Source: an uncultured Spirochaetaceae bacterium
GTDB taxonomy: Bacteria > Spirochaetota > Spirochaetia > Treponematales > Treponemataceae
Length of the DNA: 64,000 nt
Direction: 5' to 3'
NCBI GenBank assembly: GCA_902766125.1
Contig: CACXCG010000021.1
Coordinates: 124,001 to 188,000 of the forward strand
The notes under the pieces were generated by a model. It was not told the origin of the DNA. It was given only the letters and a program-made list of their open reading frames with translations, and did no database searches. Below are positions 39,816-48,282 of the stretch, in pieces (position 1 is the first letter of the stretch; the number at the start of each line of letters is the position of its first letter). A program made the translations under genes and the position numbers.

Positions 39816-41060
39816 ATGAACGGATTTTTTGATGAGTATGGCGGAAAATATGTTGCCGAAGTGCTGCGCCGTCCGCTCGATGAACTGGAAGTCGCATTCA
39901 ACGAAGCAATGAAAGATACCTCTTTTCTTGAAGAACTTGATATCATCCGCCGTGATTACATTGGCCGCGAAACTCCGCTTTATTTTGCTCCTACCGCAAC
40001 CAGACTGCTTGGCGGTGCTCAGATCTATATTAAACTTGAAGGTCTTGCAAATACCGGTGCCCACAAGATTAACAATGCAATCGGTCAGTGTCTGCTTGCA
40101 AAGCGCATGGGTAAAAAACGCATTATAGCAGAAACTGGTGCCGGTCAGCATGGACTTGCAACTGCCGCTGCCTGTGCCAAACTGGGATTGGACTGTACGG
40201 TTTACATGGGTGAAGTTGATGTGCGCCGTCAGCAGCCAAATGTTGCCGCTATGGAACTGTATGGAGCTACCGTGCATCCGGTTACGTCAGGAAGCAGAAC
40301 GCTTAAAGATGCCGTAAATGAAGCAATGCGTGACTGGGCTGCAAATCCTGATACGACACATTATGTTTTGGGAAGTGCACTGGGACCTGCTCCGTATCCT
40401 GACATGGTGCGTGAGTTTCAGTCGGTTATTGGACGGGAAGTTGAAAAACAGTGCCGCGACAGAAACATTCAGATTGGTGCCATGGTTGCCTGTGTCGGTG
40501 GCGGATCGAATTCAATCGGTTTTTTTGAGCCCTTTATCAATAAAAAAGAACCGCGTCTTATTGGTGCAGAAGCAGGCGGAATCGGACCGGATGTCGGACA
40601 AAATGCAAGCCGCATGACAGGAAATGCTTCCCGTGACGGAATTCTGCAGGGGTACAAATCGCGCTTTTTGCTTGATGCAGACGGGCAGGCGCTTCCTACG
40701 CGAAGTATCAGTGCCGGTCTTGATTACTGTGGCATTGGACCTCAGCTTGCTGCTTTGGGAAAAAGCGGACGTGTTGAATTTACCTCTGTGCTTGATAAAG
40801 AAGCGCTTGAAGCAGTACGCTTTTTTGCAAAGAACGAAGGCATTCTGTTTGCGCTTGAAAGTGCTCATGCGGGAGCTGCTGCAATGAAGATTGCAAAAGA
40901 AATTCCTTCTGACAAAGCAGTCATCATCAACATGAGTGGCCGCGGAGACAAAGATGTGTTTATAACAAGTCCCGTATTCCGCCGTGAACAGTGGCTGTCC
41001 TTCCTGCATACAGAAATCGAACGGCTTGAATCTCAGAAAGACATTCACGAGGCTCTGTAA
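39816..41060 (+). CDS. trpB: tryptophan synthase beta chain
   Basis: The 414-residue PLP enzyme joins indole and serine to tryptophan. Landmarks: FFDEYGGKYVAEVLRRPLDE at the N-terminus, ETPLYFA, the PLP lysine in NTGAHKINNAIGQ near residue 84, ETGAGQHGLATA, the phosphate loop VACVGGGSNSIG near 230, and NMSGRGDKD near the end. It is the TrpB1 type that pairs with TrpA. I start at the ATG at 39816 behind AAAAGGAG; the frame from 39753 would include the promoter and operator. Confidence 0.96.
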   Translation: MNGFFDEYGGKYVAEVLRRPLDELEVAFNEAMKDTSFLEELDIIRRDYIGRETPLYFAPTATRLLGGAQIYIKLEGLANTGAHKINNAIGQCLLAKRMGKKRIIAETGAGQHGLATAAACAKLGLDCTVYMGEVDVRRQQPNVAAMELYGATVHPVTSGSRTLKDAVNEAMRDWAANPDTTHYVLGSALGPAPYPDMVREFQSVIGREVEKQCRDRNIQIGAMVACVGGGSNSIGFFEPFINKKEPRLIGAEAGGIGPDVGQNASRMTGNASRDGILQGYKSRFLLDADGQALPTRSISAGLDYCGIGPQLAALGKSGRVEFTSVLDKEALEAVRFFAKNEGILFALESAHAGAAAMKIAKEIPSDKAVIINMSGRGDKDVFITSPVFRREQWLSFLHTEIERLESQKDIHEAL

Positions 41061-42664
41061 TGAAAAAGATTGTGTTGATAGTTTTTGCATGTGTACTCAT
41101 GTGTTTAGCCTGTGCCTGTTCATCACAAAGAAATTCAATTTTGCAGGGAACTGTTACTCAAATTGTTCAGACAAAACAGGGAGCAGTGCGTGGTGTTGTC
41201 AATGATGCGCAGAGTGTAGAACTATTTGCGGGTATTCCGTACGCACAGCCTCCCGTCGGAGACTTGCGCTGGAAAGAACCTCAGTCGCTCAAAGCCTGGA
41301 CGGGTGTGTTTGAAGCAAATGCGTTTGCACCTAAAGCCATGCAGTCAAAACAAAAATGGTATGAACGATTTATCTATCGCAATATAATTTATCATGACGG
41401 TGACGGAGACCGTTCGGATTATCTTGAAATGAGCGAAGACTGTCTGTACTTAAACGTATGGAGGCCTTCTTCCTGCAGTGCCGGAGACAAACTACCGGTA
41501 GTTGTATACATTCACGGCGGAAGCCTTATGGGCGGAAGTTCTGCAAGTGAAGCGTATGACGGTACAGCCTTTGCAAAAAAAGGCGTTATTGCGGTAACGG
41601 TTGCCTATAGAGTGGGAGTGTTCGGTTTCTTTGCAGACCAGGCGCTTGCTGAAGAATCTCCAAACGGTACAACCGGTAATTACGGACTTTTAGATCAGAT
41701 TGCAGCTCTCAGATGGGTTCATGAAAATATTGCAGCTTTTGGCGGAAACCCCGACAATGTCACTATTGCAGGAGAGTCAGCCGGTGCTTCAAGTGTCTGT
41801 GCGCTGTGTGTGTCTCCGTTAGCAAAGGGACTGTTCCGCAGGGTTATTGCAGAAAGTTCGTCGCTTGTTTCCCGCGTTCCTCCGCATACATTCCGCAGTA
41901 TGGAAGATGCTCTTGAAATGGGAAATAACATTAAGAAAGAATTCAAAGTGTCATCTGTTGAACAGTTGCGAAACATTCCTGCTCAGAAACTCATTAAAAC
42001 AAAGTATTCCAATAATTCGCTGACAGTTGACGGATATGCACTGACAGAAAGCCCGTATGACACCTACCTTCGGGGAGCAAACAATGAAGAAGCTGTCCTG
42101 AACGGTTTTAATGCAAACGAGGCATACTTTTTTAACTTCTTTGATGGTATGGCAAACCTCAAAAACTACCGCGGAAAGATAGAAGACTACTTTGGTCCGT
42201 ATACCGAAGATGTAATTGCGCTGTTTCCTGCACAGACAAATGATCAGGCAAAAGCATACTGGAATCAGATCTGCAGTGCAGTGCTGTTTGCTTACGGTCA
42301 TCACCAGTGGAGTTCGATTGTTTCTGCTCAGAGAAAAAATGCCTGGCTGTATTACTTTACGATGGAAAACAACGGAATCGGGACGAATCATTCGGGAGAA
42401 CTGATTTATGCCTACGGAAATGTTCCGAAAACAAAATGGTATACCGCAGAAGATCACAAGCTTGAAGAAACGATGGTTTCCTACTGGACTAACTTTATAA
42501 AGACGGGTAATCCTAACGGACAGAACCTTCCTGAATGGCAGACGTTTACAGCAGGCTCTTCCCGTGTTCTTGAGCTGGGGCCTGAAGTTCACATGTCAGA
42601 AGATCCGTTTATTCAGTTTTATCCGGTTATTAAAAAGACCATGGATTACAAATATACACACTAA
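41060..42664 (+). CDS. lipoprotein carboxylesterase, type B (alpha/beta hydrolase)
   Basis: The 534-residue protein starts at an ATG sharing one base with the trpB stop. The N-terminus is a lipoprotein-type signal ending CLACAC. Type B esterase landmarks follow: GIPYAQPPVGDLRWKEP, EDCLYLNVWRP, the oxyanion loop VVVYIHGGSLMGGS, nucleophile Ser in IAGESAGASS near 240, the Glu region FNANEAYF near 353 and the His in NHSGELIYAYGN near 442. The triad looks complete. It sits between trpB and trpA in one transcript, although an exported esterase has no known role in tryptophan synthesis. Confidence 0.9.
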   Translation: MKKIVLIVFACVLMCLACACSSQRNSILQGTVTQIVQTKQGAVRGVVNDAQSVELFAGIPYAQPPVGDLRWKEPQSLKAWTGVFEANAFAPKAMQSKQKWYERFIYRNIIYHDGDGDRSDYLEMSEDCLYLNVWRPSSCSAGDKLPVVVYIHGGSLMGGSSASEAYDGTAFAKKGVIAVTVAYRVGVFGFFADQALAEESPNGTTGNYGLLDQIAALRWVHENIAAFGGNPDNVTIAGESAGASSVCALCVSPLAKGLFRRVIAESSSLVSRVPPHTFRSMEDALEMGNNIKKEFKVSSVEQLRNIPAQKLIKTKYSNNSLTVDGYALTESPYDTYLRGANNEEAVLNGFNANEAYFFNFFDGMANLKNYRGKIEDYFGPYTEDVIALFPAQTNDQAKAYWNQICSAVLFAYGHHQWSSIVSAQRKNAWLYYFTMENNGIGTNHSGELIYAYGNVPKTKWYTAEDHKLEETMVSYWTNFIKTGNPNGQNLPEWQTFTAGSSRVLELGPEVHMSEDPFIQFYPVIKKTMDYKYTH

Positions 42665-42679
42665 GGAGACGCTTATATC

Positions 42680-43429
42680 ATGAAACGAAAGCTTATGGCT
42701 CACCTGGTAGCCGGATATCCTTCAAATCAGACAGCCCTTACTGTTGCACGTGCTCTTGTTGCAGGAGGTGCTGATATACTTGAAATACAGCTGCCTTTCA
42801 GCGATCCCAGTGCAGATGGTCCTGCAATACAGACTGCCTGTACTCAGGTGCTTTCCCGCGGCTATCATACTGCAGACGGACTTTCGTTTATTGCACAGAT
42901 TCACCGGGAGTTTCCCGAGGTAACGCTGTATCTGATGAGCTACGGTTCATTAGTCTATACCCCTGGTGTTGAAGAATTCTGTAAGCGCGCTTGTCAGGCT
43001 GGGATTTCTGGACTTATCATTCCAGATCTTCCGTTTGACTGCGATGAAGGACTTACTGCAGCCTGCAAAGCAAACGGTATGATAAACATTCCCGTTGCAT
43101 CTCCTTCCATGTCACCGGAACGGCTTCATGAACTGTCTCATGCAGGTTTCCCTTACATTTATGCATCGCTCAGGGTTGGCATAACGGGAACTCAGACGGT
43201 TGTTGATGATACCACACTTGCATTTTTGCAGAAGGTAAGTGAAGGGGGCAGCAAAGTTTACGGCGGATTCGGTATTTCTGACGGTAAGCAGGCAGAGGCA
43301 CTTTGCACGAGTGTAGAAGCAATTGTTGCAGGTTCTGTGTTTGTGCGGCTTATTGCTCAGTATGGCGAAGATCCCGACAGGCTTTCTGCTGCCATTACCG
43401 CTAAGGCTTCTGAACTGTCAGGCAAATAG
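42680..43429 (+). CDS. trpA: tryptophan synthase alpha chain
   Basis: The 249-residue barrel enzyme cleaves indole-3-glycerol phosphate to indole, channelled to TrpB. The catalytic Glu and Asp lie in ILEIQLPFSDPSADGPAIQ (Glu near residue 37, Asp near 48), later landmarks are GLIIPDLPFDCDEG, and VYGGFGISDGKQAEAL. It is a little shorter than the usual 260-270 because of a short N-terminus. Its ribosome binding site AAGGAG lies directly after the esterase stop. No operator or promoter of its own is visible, so it depends on the trpB transcript. Confidence 0.95.
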   Translation: MKRKLMAHLVAGYPSNQTALTVARALVAGGADILEIQLPFSDPSADGPAIQTACTQVLSRGYHTADGLSFIAQIHREFPEVTLYLMSYGSLVYTPGVEEFCKRACQAGISGLIIPDLPFDCDEGLTAACKANGMINIPVASPSMSPERLHELSHAGFPYIYASLRVGITGTQTVVDDTTLAFLQKVSEGGSKVYGGFGISDGKQAEALCTSVEAIVAGSVFVRLIAQYGEDPDRLSAAITAKASELSGK

Positions 43430-43447
43430 GTTCTGTTTTTGTTTCTG

Positions 43448-43476
43448 TTGAAGAAAATTAGCTTTTCGTGTACACT
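43448..43476 (+). promoter_or_regulatory. promoter of rnz, predicted leaderless
   Basis: TTGAAG (43448-43453), 17-base spacer, TACACT (43471-43476). The ATG at 43483 starts 12 bases after the first base of the -10. Confidence 0.55.
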
Positions 43477-43482
43477 ACAGGC

Positions 43483-44409
43483 ATGAACATGGAAGCCTTT
43501 TGTCTGGGATGCGGAGGCATGATGCCTTTACCGTATCGTCATCTTACCTCGATGCTGTTGCGTCGTGACGGAGACTTATTTTTATTTGACGGCGGAGAAG
43601 GAACTCAGGTATCACTCCGCAGACTGAATCTTAAGTGGAAAAAAATCTCCTGCATTTTCGTTTCTCATACCCATGCTGACCATGTTACCGGACTTCCCGG
43701 AATTCTTATGCTGTCTGCACAGGTAGACAGAGATGAACCGCTGTACATTTTTGGGCCTCCCCGTATTGCCGAATACATCAATACCAGCCGTAAAGTTCTT
43801 GATATGTACATTAACTATCCCATCATTGTAAAAGAAATAACGGCACCCTGTGTTGTATATGAAGGTGACGGATTTTACGTCCGTGCATTTCCCTTAGAGC
43901 ATACAAAAACCTGTGTCGGTTATACACTTGAAGAACTGGACAGACCCGGAGAATTTAATCCTCAGAAAGCAGAAGAACTAAAGGTTCCCCGTGGACCTTT
44001 GTGGGGTAAACTGCAGCACGGACAGTCAGTTCTCAATACCGATGGTGTTGAAGTTCGACCTGAACAGGTAGTTGGCAAAGCCCGCAGCGGAAGAAAATTC
44101 AGTTATGTAACAGATACCATGTATCTTCCCAGTATTGCAAAAGAAGTGCAGGGAAGTGATCTCTTAATCTGCGAGGGAATGTTTAAAGATGACTGCGAAG
44201 ATCAGGCTCGTGAAAAAAAGCACATGACAAGCCGTCAGGCTGCAACCATTGCCAGAGATGCAAATGTGCTTCGTTCAGCGCTCATTCATTACAGTCCCCG
44301 CTATACCGACAAAGAACTGCCCGAACTTCTTGATCAGGCTCGTGAAGTTTTTCCGGCCATGGAACTTACGCGTGACCGGATGCACTTTGATATTCCATAT
44401 CGGGATTAG
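43483..44409 (+). CDS. rnz: ribonuclease Z (tRNase Z, metallo-beta-lactamase fold)
   Basis: RNase Z trims 3' ends of tRNA precursors, needed here because the tRNA-Phe gene lacks CCA. The 308-residue protein has the zinc motif SHTHADHVTGLPG near residue 62, the exosite-like insertion after it, the EHTKTCVGYTLEE segment, YVTDT and LIHYSPRYTDKEL near the end. I prefer the ATG at 43483, where the promoter predicts the mRNA start; a GTG at 43468 lies within the promoter and an ATG at 43489 is also possible. The three genes after it may be cotranscribed. Confidence 0.9.
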   Translation: MNMEAFCLGCGGMMPLPYRHLTSMLLRRDGDLFLFDGGEGTQVSLRRLNLKWKKISCIFVSHTHADHVTGLPGILMLSAQVDRDEPLYIFGPPRIAEYINTSRKVLDMYINYPIIVKEITAPCVVYEGDGFYVRAFPLEHTKTCVGYTLEELDRPGEFNPQKAEELKVPRGPLWGKLQHGQSVLNTDGVEVRPEQVVGKARSGRKFSYVTDTMYLPSIAKEVQGSDLLICEGMFKDDCEDQAREKKHMTSRQAATIARDANVLRSALIHYSPRYTDKELPELLDQAREVFPAMELTRDRMHFDIPYRD

Positions 44410-44412
44410 CGT

Positions 44413-45147
44413 ATGCAGGAACCGTCAGTTTCGCTTTGTAATGTCACCAAACGGTACGGAAGCAAAAAAAACATTGTTACCGCCTGTGACAGCATAAATC
44501 TTGAAGTCAGTTGTGGTCATGTTATAGGACTCTTAGGTCCTAACGGTGCCGGTAAGTCTACCGTGCTTAATATGGTGTGCGGCAGACTGCTTCCTGACAG
44601 TGGAACGGTAACGGTCTGCGGTACGACAGACACTGGTGCCATTCGCAGTGTAACCGGCTTTGTAAGCGAAACTCCTGAACTGGATCCACATCTTACGGTA
44701 AAGGAAACGCTCTTTTTTGAATGCAGTTTATATGGCATGCCACAGAATAAAGCTTTGGAGCATATAAAACATGCGGTAAAAGATTTAGAGCTTGAATCGG
44801 TACTTGAAAAAAAAGTTTCAGTACTTTCAAAAGGGTTTGCTCAGCGGACAAGTCTTGCGCGTGCAATTTGTACCGACCCTCAGGTGCTTGTGCTGGATGA
44901 ATTTTCCGGCGGACTGGATCCTGCGCAAATTGTTGGTATCCGTTCTGTTATTAAAAAACTTTCAAAAACAAAAGCTGTCATTTTTTCTACTCATCATATT
45001 GATGAAGCACTTTCGCTGTGTGACCGCATGTATATCATGAATCACGGCTCTATTGTTCAAAGTGGTTCTGCAGAAGAAATTGTAAAGGCAACGCATACTC
45101 AGAATCTGGAACAGGCATTTCTGCGTCTTACCGGAGGGGCACAATGA
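44413..45147 (+). CDS. ABC transporter ATP-binding protein, GldA-like
   Basis: The 244-residue ATPase has Walker A GLLGPNGAGKST near residue 41, Q-loop region GFVSETPELDPHLTV, signature VLSKGFAQR, and Walker B VLVLDEFSGGLDP followed by the switch STHHIDEA. It is three bases behind rnz and overlaps the permease gene by four bases. It powers the membrane protein encoded next. This class (GldA with GldFG) is found in gliding Bacteroidetes and in spirochaetes; the substrate is unknown. Confidence 0.92.
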   Translation: MQEPSVSLCNVTKRYGSKKNIVTACDSINLEVSCGHVIGLLGPNGAGKSTVLNMVCGRLLPDSGTVTVCGTTDTGAIRSVTGFVSETPELDPHLTVKETLFFECSLYGMPQNKALEHIKHAVKDLELESVLEKKVSVLSKGFAQRTSLARAICTDPQVLVLDEFSGGLDPAQIVGIRSVIKKLSKTKAVIFSTHHIDEALSLCDRMYIMNHGSIVQSGSAEEIVKATHTQNLEQAFLRLTGGAQ

Positions 45148-47396
45148 AACGGTTATATCGGCATGTTCTTTCTGTAATGCTTTCTTCTGTGTTTCCGTAT
45201 ATAGCTGCTGCACTGTATCTTGCGTTTGCTGCAGTTCAGTTCTTTTTTGTTCAGCAGTTTTTTACAACGGGAACAACAGACCTGCGTCAATTCTTTACTG
45301 CATTTCCCACCGTAAGCATTGTTGTTATTCCTGCCTTATGTGCATCAGTTCCATATCGGGGAAGGGAACTTTCTTATCCGCTTTCATCACTTTCCGTTAT
45401 TGCTGCACAAGTGCTTGCAGTTCTGACTGTTTGCGCAGGAATGATAATGCTTACGGTTGCAGTTCCTGTTGCAGTTTCCTTTTTTGGTGATGTAGAACTT
45501 TCTCCTCTTGTGTGCGGTTACGCTGTCCTTGTTTTGTATTCAGCCTGTGCAGTTTCTGCGTGTCTGTTTTTAGGAACGCTTATCTCCCAGACCGGTGCTG
45601 CTTTCTTGGCTGGTGCCGCATTGCTTGCGCTTTCTTCTGGTGCACATCTGGTTCCGCTGTATGTGAATCTTCCTGAGTGGTTACAGTCCGTATTCCGTGC
45701 GTTTTCCTTTGCATGGCATTTTGATGCTGCATCAAAAGGTATTGTAGACACGCAGGATATTCTGTTTTTTATAACTGCAGCGATTGCGTTTACGTTGTGC
45801 GGAGCCTTGTGTCTTGAATGCAGGCGGGGAAATAAAACACTTTTCTTAAAACGCATTGTTATTCTTTCGGTGGCAGCCGTTTTACTTCTGTTTGCAAATG
45901 CTTCTGTTATTCGAAAGCGTTTTGATACAACCGCCAATCGTCAGTTTACCGTAAGTTCTTATAGCAAAACCGTAGTACAGGAATTACAGGAACCGCTTAC
46001 ACTTTCATATTACCGCAGTAAAACACTAAAAGACCTGTATCCTCAGATTACCGATGTTGAAGATTTTTTGCGTTCTTACGCATCTGAATCAAAGTATATT
46101 TCGTTTGAACTGATTGATCCTGCAAAAGATTCAAATGCTGAACTTTTAAACCGCCACGGAATTTATGGACAGACAATCGATACTTCCGGCCGGGAAAGCA
46201 CTTCATACAGTACTGTTTATTCTGCAGTTGTTATTTCGTATCTTGGTTCAACAGAAGTTATTCCCTTTGTACTGGATACTTCAACGCTTGAATATGATCT
46301 TACCAGTCGCATTCAAAGCATGGTGCGCGGTACCGTACGGAGTGTTCAGATTGTAATCGGAAACACGCTTGATGCACAGTCGGATTATGCCTATGTCATT
46401 CCGTGGCTTGAATCGCAGGGCTTTGTAACCGTACAGACTTACCTTCCGTCGCAATGCGAAGAAAACACAGACCTTGTTCCGTTTACACAGTTAAAATCGG
46501 TTCCGCTTCTTTTGCTGGGTTCTTCCTGCTGTACAAAAGATGATGCGCATGCCCTTGAAGATTTTATTGCATCGGGATCAAAAGCACTCATTGCAACAAC
46601 TCCGTATGAAGTTGCAATCGGTGAAGATGGTGACTGGTCTGTTTCCGCAGAAGAAGATGCCGTTGACTTAATGCTGTTTGATTTTGGCATTTTCTTTTAC
46701 AATTCGCTTACGGCTGACATTTCAAACTTTATGCTCACGCTTACTTCTTCACAGAGTTCAGATGGAAGTCCCACAACAGAACGTACAGAGTATTTAAATT
46801 ATCCGTTGTGGCCTTCGCTTATGGCACAGACAAATGCTCCGTTGGGTATGACCTTGTTCTGGCCGTGTGCAATCGACATAGATGACAGTTCTGCGCTTTC
46901 TGCCTATCACAGTACGCTCAACCCCGTTCTTGTTTCCTCAGATCATGCCTGGCAGCTGAAAGCCGTTGACGGTAAATTTGAAACTAATCCCTTTGCAGTT
47001 CCGCAGTCGTGTGAAGATGTAACGCTGTACAACACATTTAATTTTGCAGTGCATGCGGTTATGGATAATTCCGGCGGTGAACTGTATGTCTGGGGCGACC
47101 AGTATTCACTTACCACGCAGATGCTCAGCTACGGTGCATCCTCATCATCTGCAGATTTCAGAGCCTATGACTTTTTAACTGATACACTTCTAAAGCTAAA
47201 CGGTCAGGAGCAGATTCTTTCTCTTAAAAACCGCAGCTTACAGGATAAGAGTTTATACAAGATGGATTTGTCTTCACGGCTTTCCTGCAGATCAAAAATA
47301 CTTGCTCTGGTACTCATTATTCCCTGTGTGCTGTTAACGGGTCTGTATGCATTCTGTGTCTCTTACCGAAAGAAATTCAATGCAAGGAGTTTGTAA
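45144..47396 (+). CDS. GldFG-like ABC permease fused to an ABC-type auxiliary domain
   Basis: The 750-residue protein has about six membrane helices in residues 1-260, matching an ABC-2 permease (MLSSVFPYIAAALYLAFAA, ALCASVPYRGRELSYPLSS). After a further helix (ILSVAAVLLLFAN near 240) comes a large soluble domain: RQFTVSSYSKTVVQELQEPLTLSYYRS, SFELIDPAKDSNAELLNRHGI in consensus form, and IQIVIGN-like strands, typical of GldG_N/ABC_transp_aux. A last helix lies at the C-terminus (ILALVLIIPCVLLTGLYAFC). It is thus a natural fusion of GldF and GldG parts. Start and stop overlap the neighbours. Confidence 0.85.
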   Translation: MKRLYRHVLSVMLSSVFPYIAAALYLAFAAVQFFFVQQFFTTGTTDLRQFFTAFPTVSIVVIPALCASVPYRGRELSYPLSSLSVIAAQVLAVLTVCAGMIMLTVAVPVAVSFFGDVELSPLVCGYAVLVLYSACAVSACLFLGTLISQTGAAFLAGAALLALSSGAHLVPLYVNLPEWLQSVFRAFSFAWHFDAASKGIVDTQDILFFITAAIAFTLCGALCLECRRGNKTLFLKRIVILSVAAVLLLFANASVIRKRFDTTANRQFTVSSYSKTVVQELQEPLTLSYYRSKTLKDLYPQITDVEDFLRSYASESKYISFELIDPAKDSNAELLNRHGIYGQTIDTSGRESTSYSTVYSAVVISYLGSTEVIPFVLDTSTLEYDLTSRIQSMVRGTVRSVQIVIGNTLDAQSDYAYVIPWLESQGFVTVQTYLPSQCEENTDLVPFTQLKSVPLLLLGSSCCTKDDAHALEDFIASGSKALIATTPYEVAIGEDGDWSVSAEEDAVDLMLFDFGIFFYNSLTADISNFMLTLTSSQSSDGSPTTERTEYLNYPLWPSLMAQTNAPLGMTLFWPCAIDIDDSSALSAYHSTLNPVLVSSDHAWQLKAVDGKFETNPFAVPQSCEDVTLYNTFNFAVHAVMDNSGGELYVWGDQYSLTTQMLSYGASSSSADFRAYDFLTDTLLKLNGQEQILSLKNRSLQDKSLYKMDLSSRLSCRSKILALVLIIPCVLLTGLYAFCVSYRKKFNARSL

Positions 47397-48277
47397 TGAA
47401 ATATGTATCTCAAAAAAAAGGAATCATGATTTTTTTAGGATTTGATCTTGCACTTCTTGTCATTCTGTTTGTTGCACTGCTTCCGTTTGTGCGGCAAAAA
47501 TCAGCTCCCGATACTCACGATACTGCGCTTTTAAATCCTAAGTATGCATCTCAGGTGCATTCCATTACGCTTTCGTTTCAGGATGATTCTGTTGATCTAT
47601 TTCATCGCCATAAAATTACACTGGTTAACTGTGAAGGCATGTGGGTTGGGGCAGACAGTATAAACGATTCTTTGATATGGCCGGCAGACAGTCAGAGTGT
47701 TGAAAATTTGATCTCTCTTGCATCCACCGTTACCACTATGTACAAGCGTTCAGATCGGGTAACTTCCTGGAAAGAATTTGGTCTGGATGACAGTGATGCA
47801 TTCTGCCTTACCTTTTACGGAGAAGCGGATTCAGTGCTGTCTCAGCTGTATTTCGGACGTGAAGATACCCTTACGCAGCGGATTGCAGTGCGTACATCTT
47901 CCCGTGGAACGGTGTGGGACTGTCCGTCTGATATCATGACCTATCTTACGCTTAACCAGTCGTTCTGGGCAGACCCCTATATCTTTCCGCGGCTGATTAC
48001 CGGCTTAAGCGATGCAGAAAGTTCTTCTCTGCTTAGACGCGGGCTTATACAGAATGCTCTGTGCGAAGGAACTGCAGACCTTACGCTGAACAAAGATTTT
48101 GGTGACGGTTCTGTCCTCAGGCTTTCGCTATATAAACAGGATGACGGTTCGTATCTGGTTAATGCGGTGTGTGCTCCCGGACCTGCGGATTCTGATTATC
48201 GTGCTCGTACCGTTCGGGCAGTTAACTATTCGTATGCAATCAGTGCATGGACGTATGAGCGTCTTGTGCAGGAGTAA
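47396..48277 (+). CDS. DUF4340-like membrane-anchored protein of the GldAG-like system
   Basis: The 293-residue protein has one N-terminal membrane segment (GIMIFLGFDLALLVILFVALL, about residues 9-29) and a soluble extracytoplasmic domain with repeats of the DUF4340 type: SQVHSITLSFQDDSVDLF, WPADSQSVENLISLASTV and LTQRIAVRTSSRGTVWD. It overlaps the permease stop by one base. DUF4340 proteins regularly follow GldG-like genes, so they likely form one complex; the molecular role is unknown. Confidence 0.8.
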   Translation: MKYVSQKKGIMIFLGFDLALLVILFVALLPFVRQKSAPDTHDTALLNPKYASQVHSITLSFQDDSVDLFHRHKITLVNCEGMWVGADSINDSLIWPADSQSVENLISLASTVTTMYKRSDRVTSWKEFGLDDSDAFCLTFYGEADSVLSQLYFGREDTLTQRIAVRTSSRGTVWDCPSDIMTYLTLNQSFWADPYIFPRLITGLSDAESSSLLRRGLIQNALCEGTADLTLNKDFGDGSVLRLSLYKQDDGSYLVNAVCAPGPADSDYRARTVRAVNYSYAISAWTYERLVQE

Positions 48278-48282
48278 AAACT

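Noticed and set aside
42600-42680. Separate promoter or operator for trpA
   Set aside because: The esterase-trpA gap is 15 bases and contains only a ribosome binding site.
43441-43458. GTTTCTGTTGAAGAAAAT before rnz as a sixth trp operator
   Set aside because: The right arm matches only poorly to AGWAAC; it is the -35 region of the rnz promoter.
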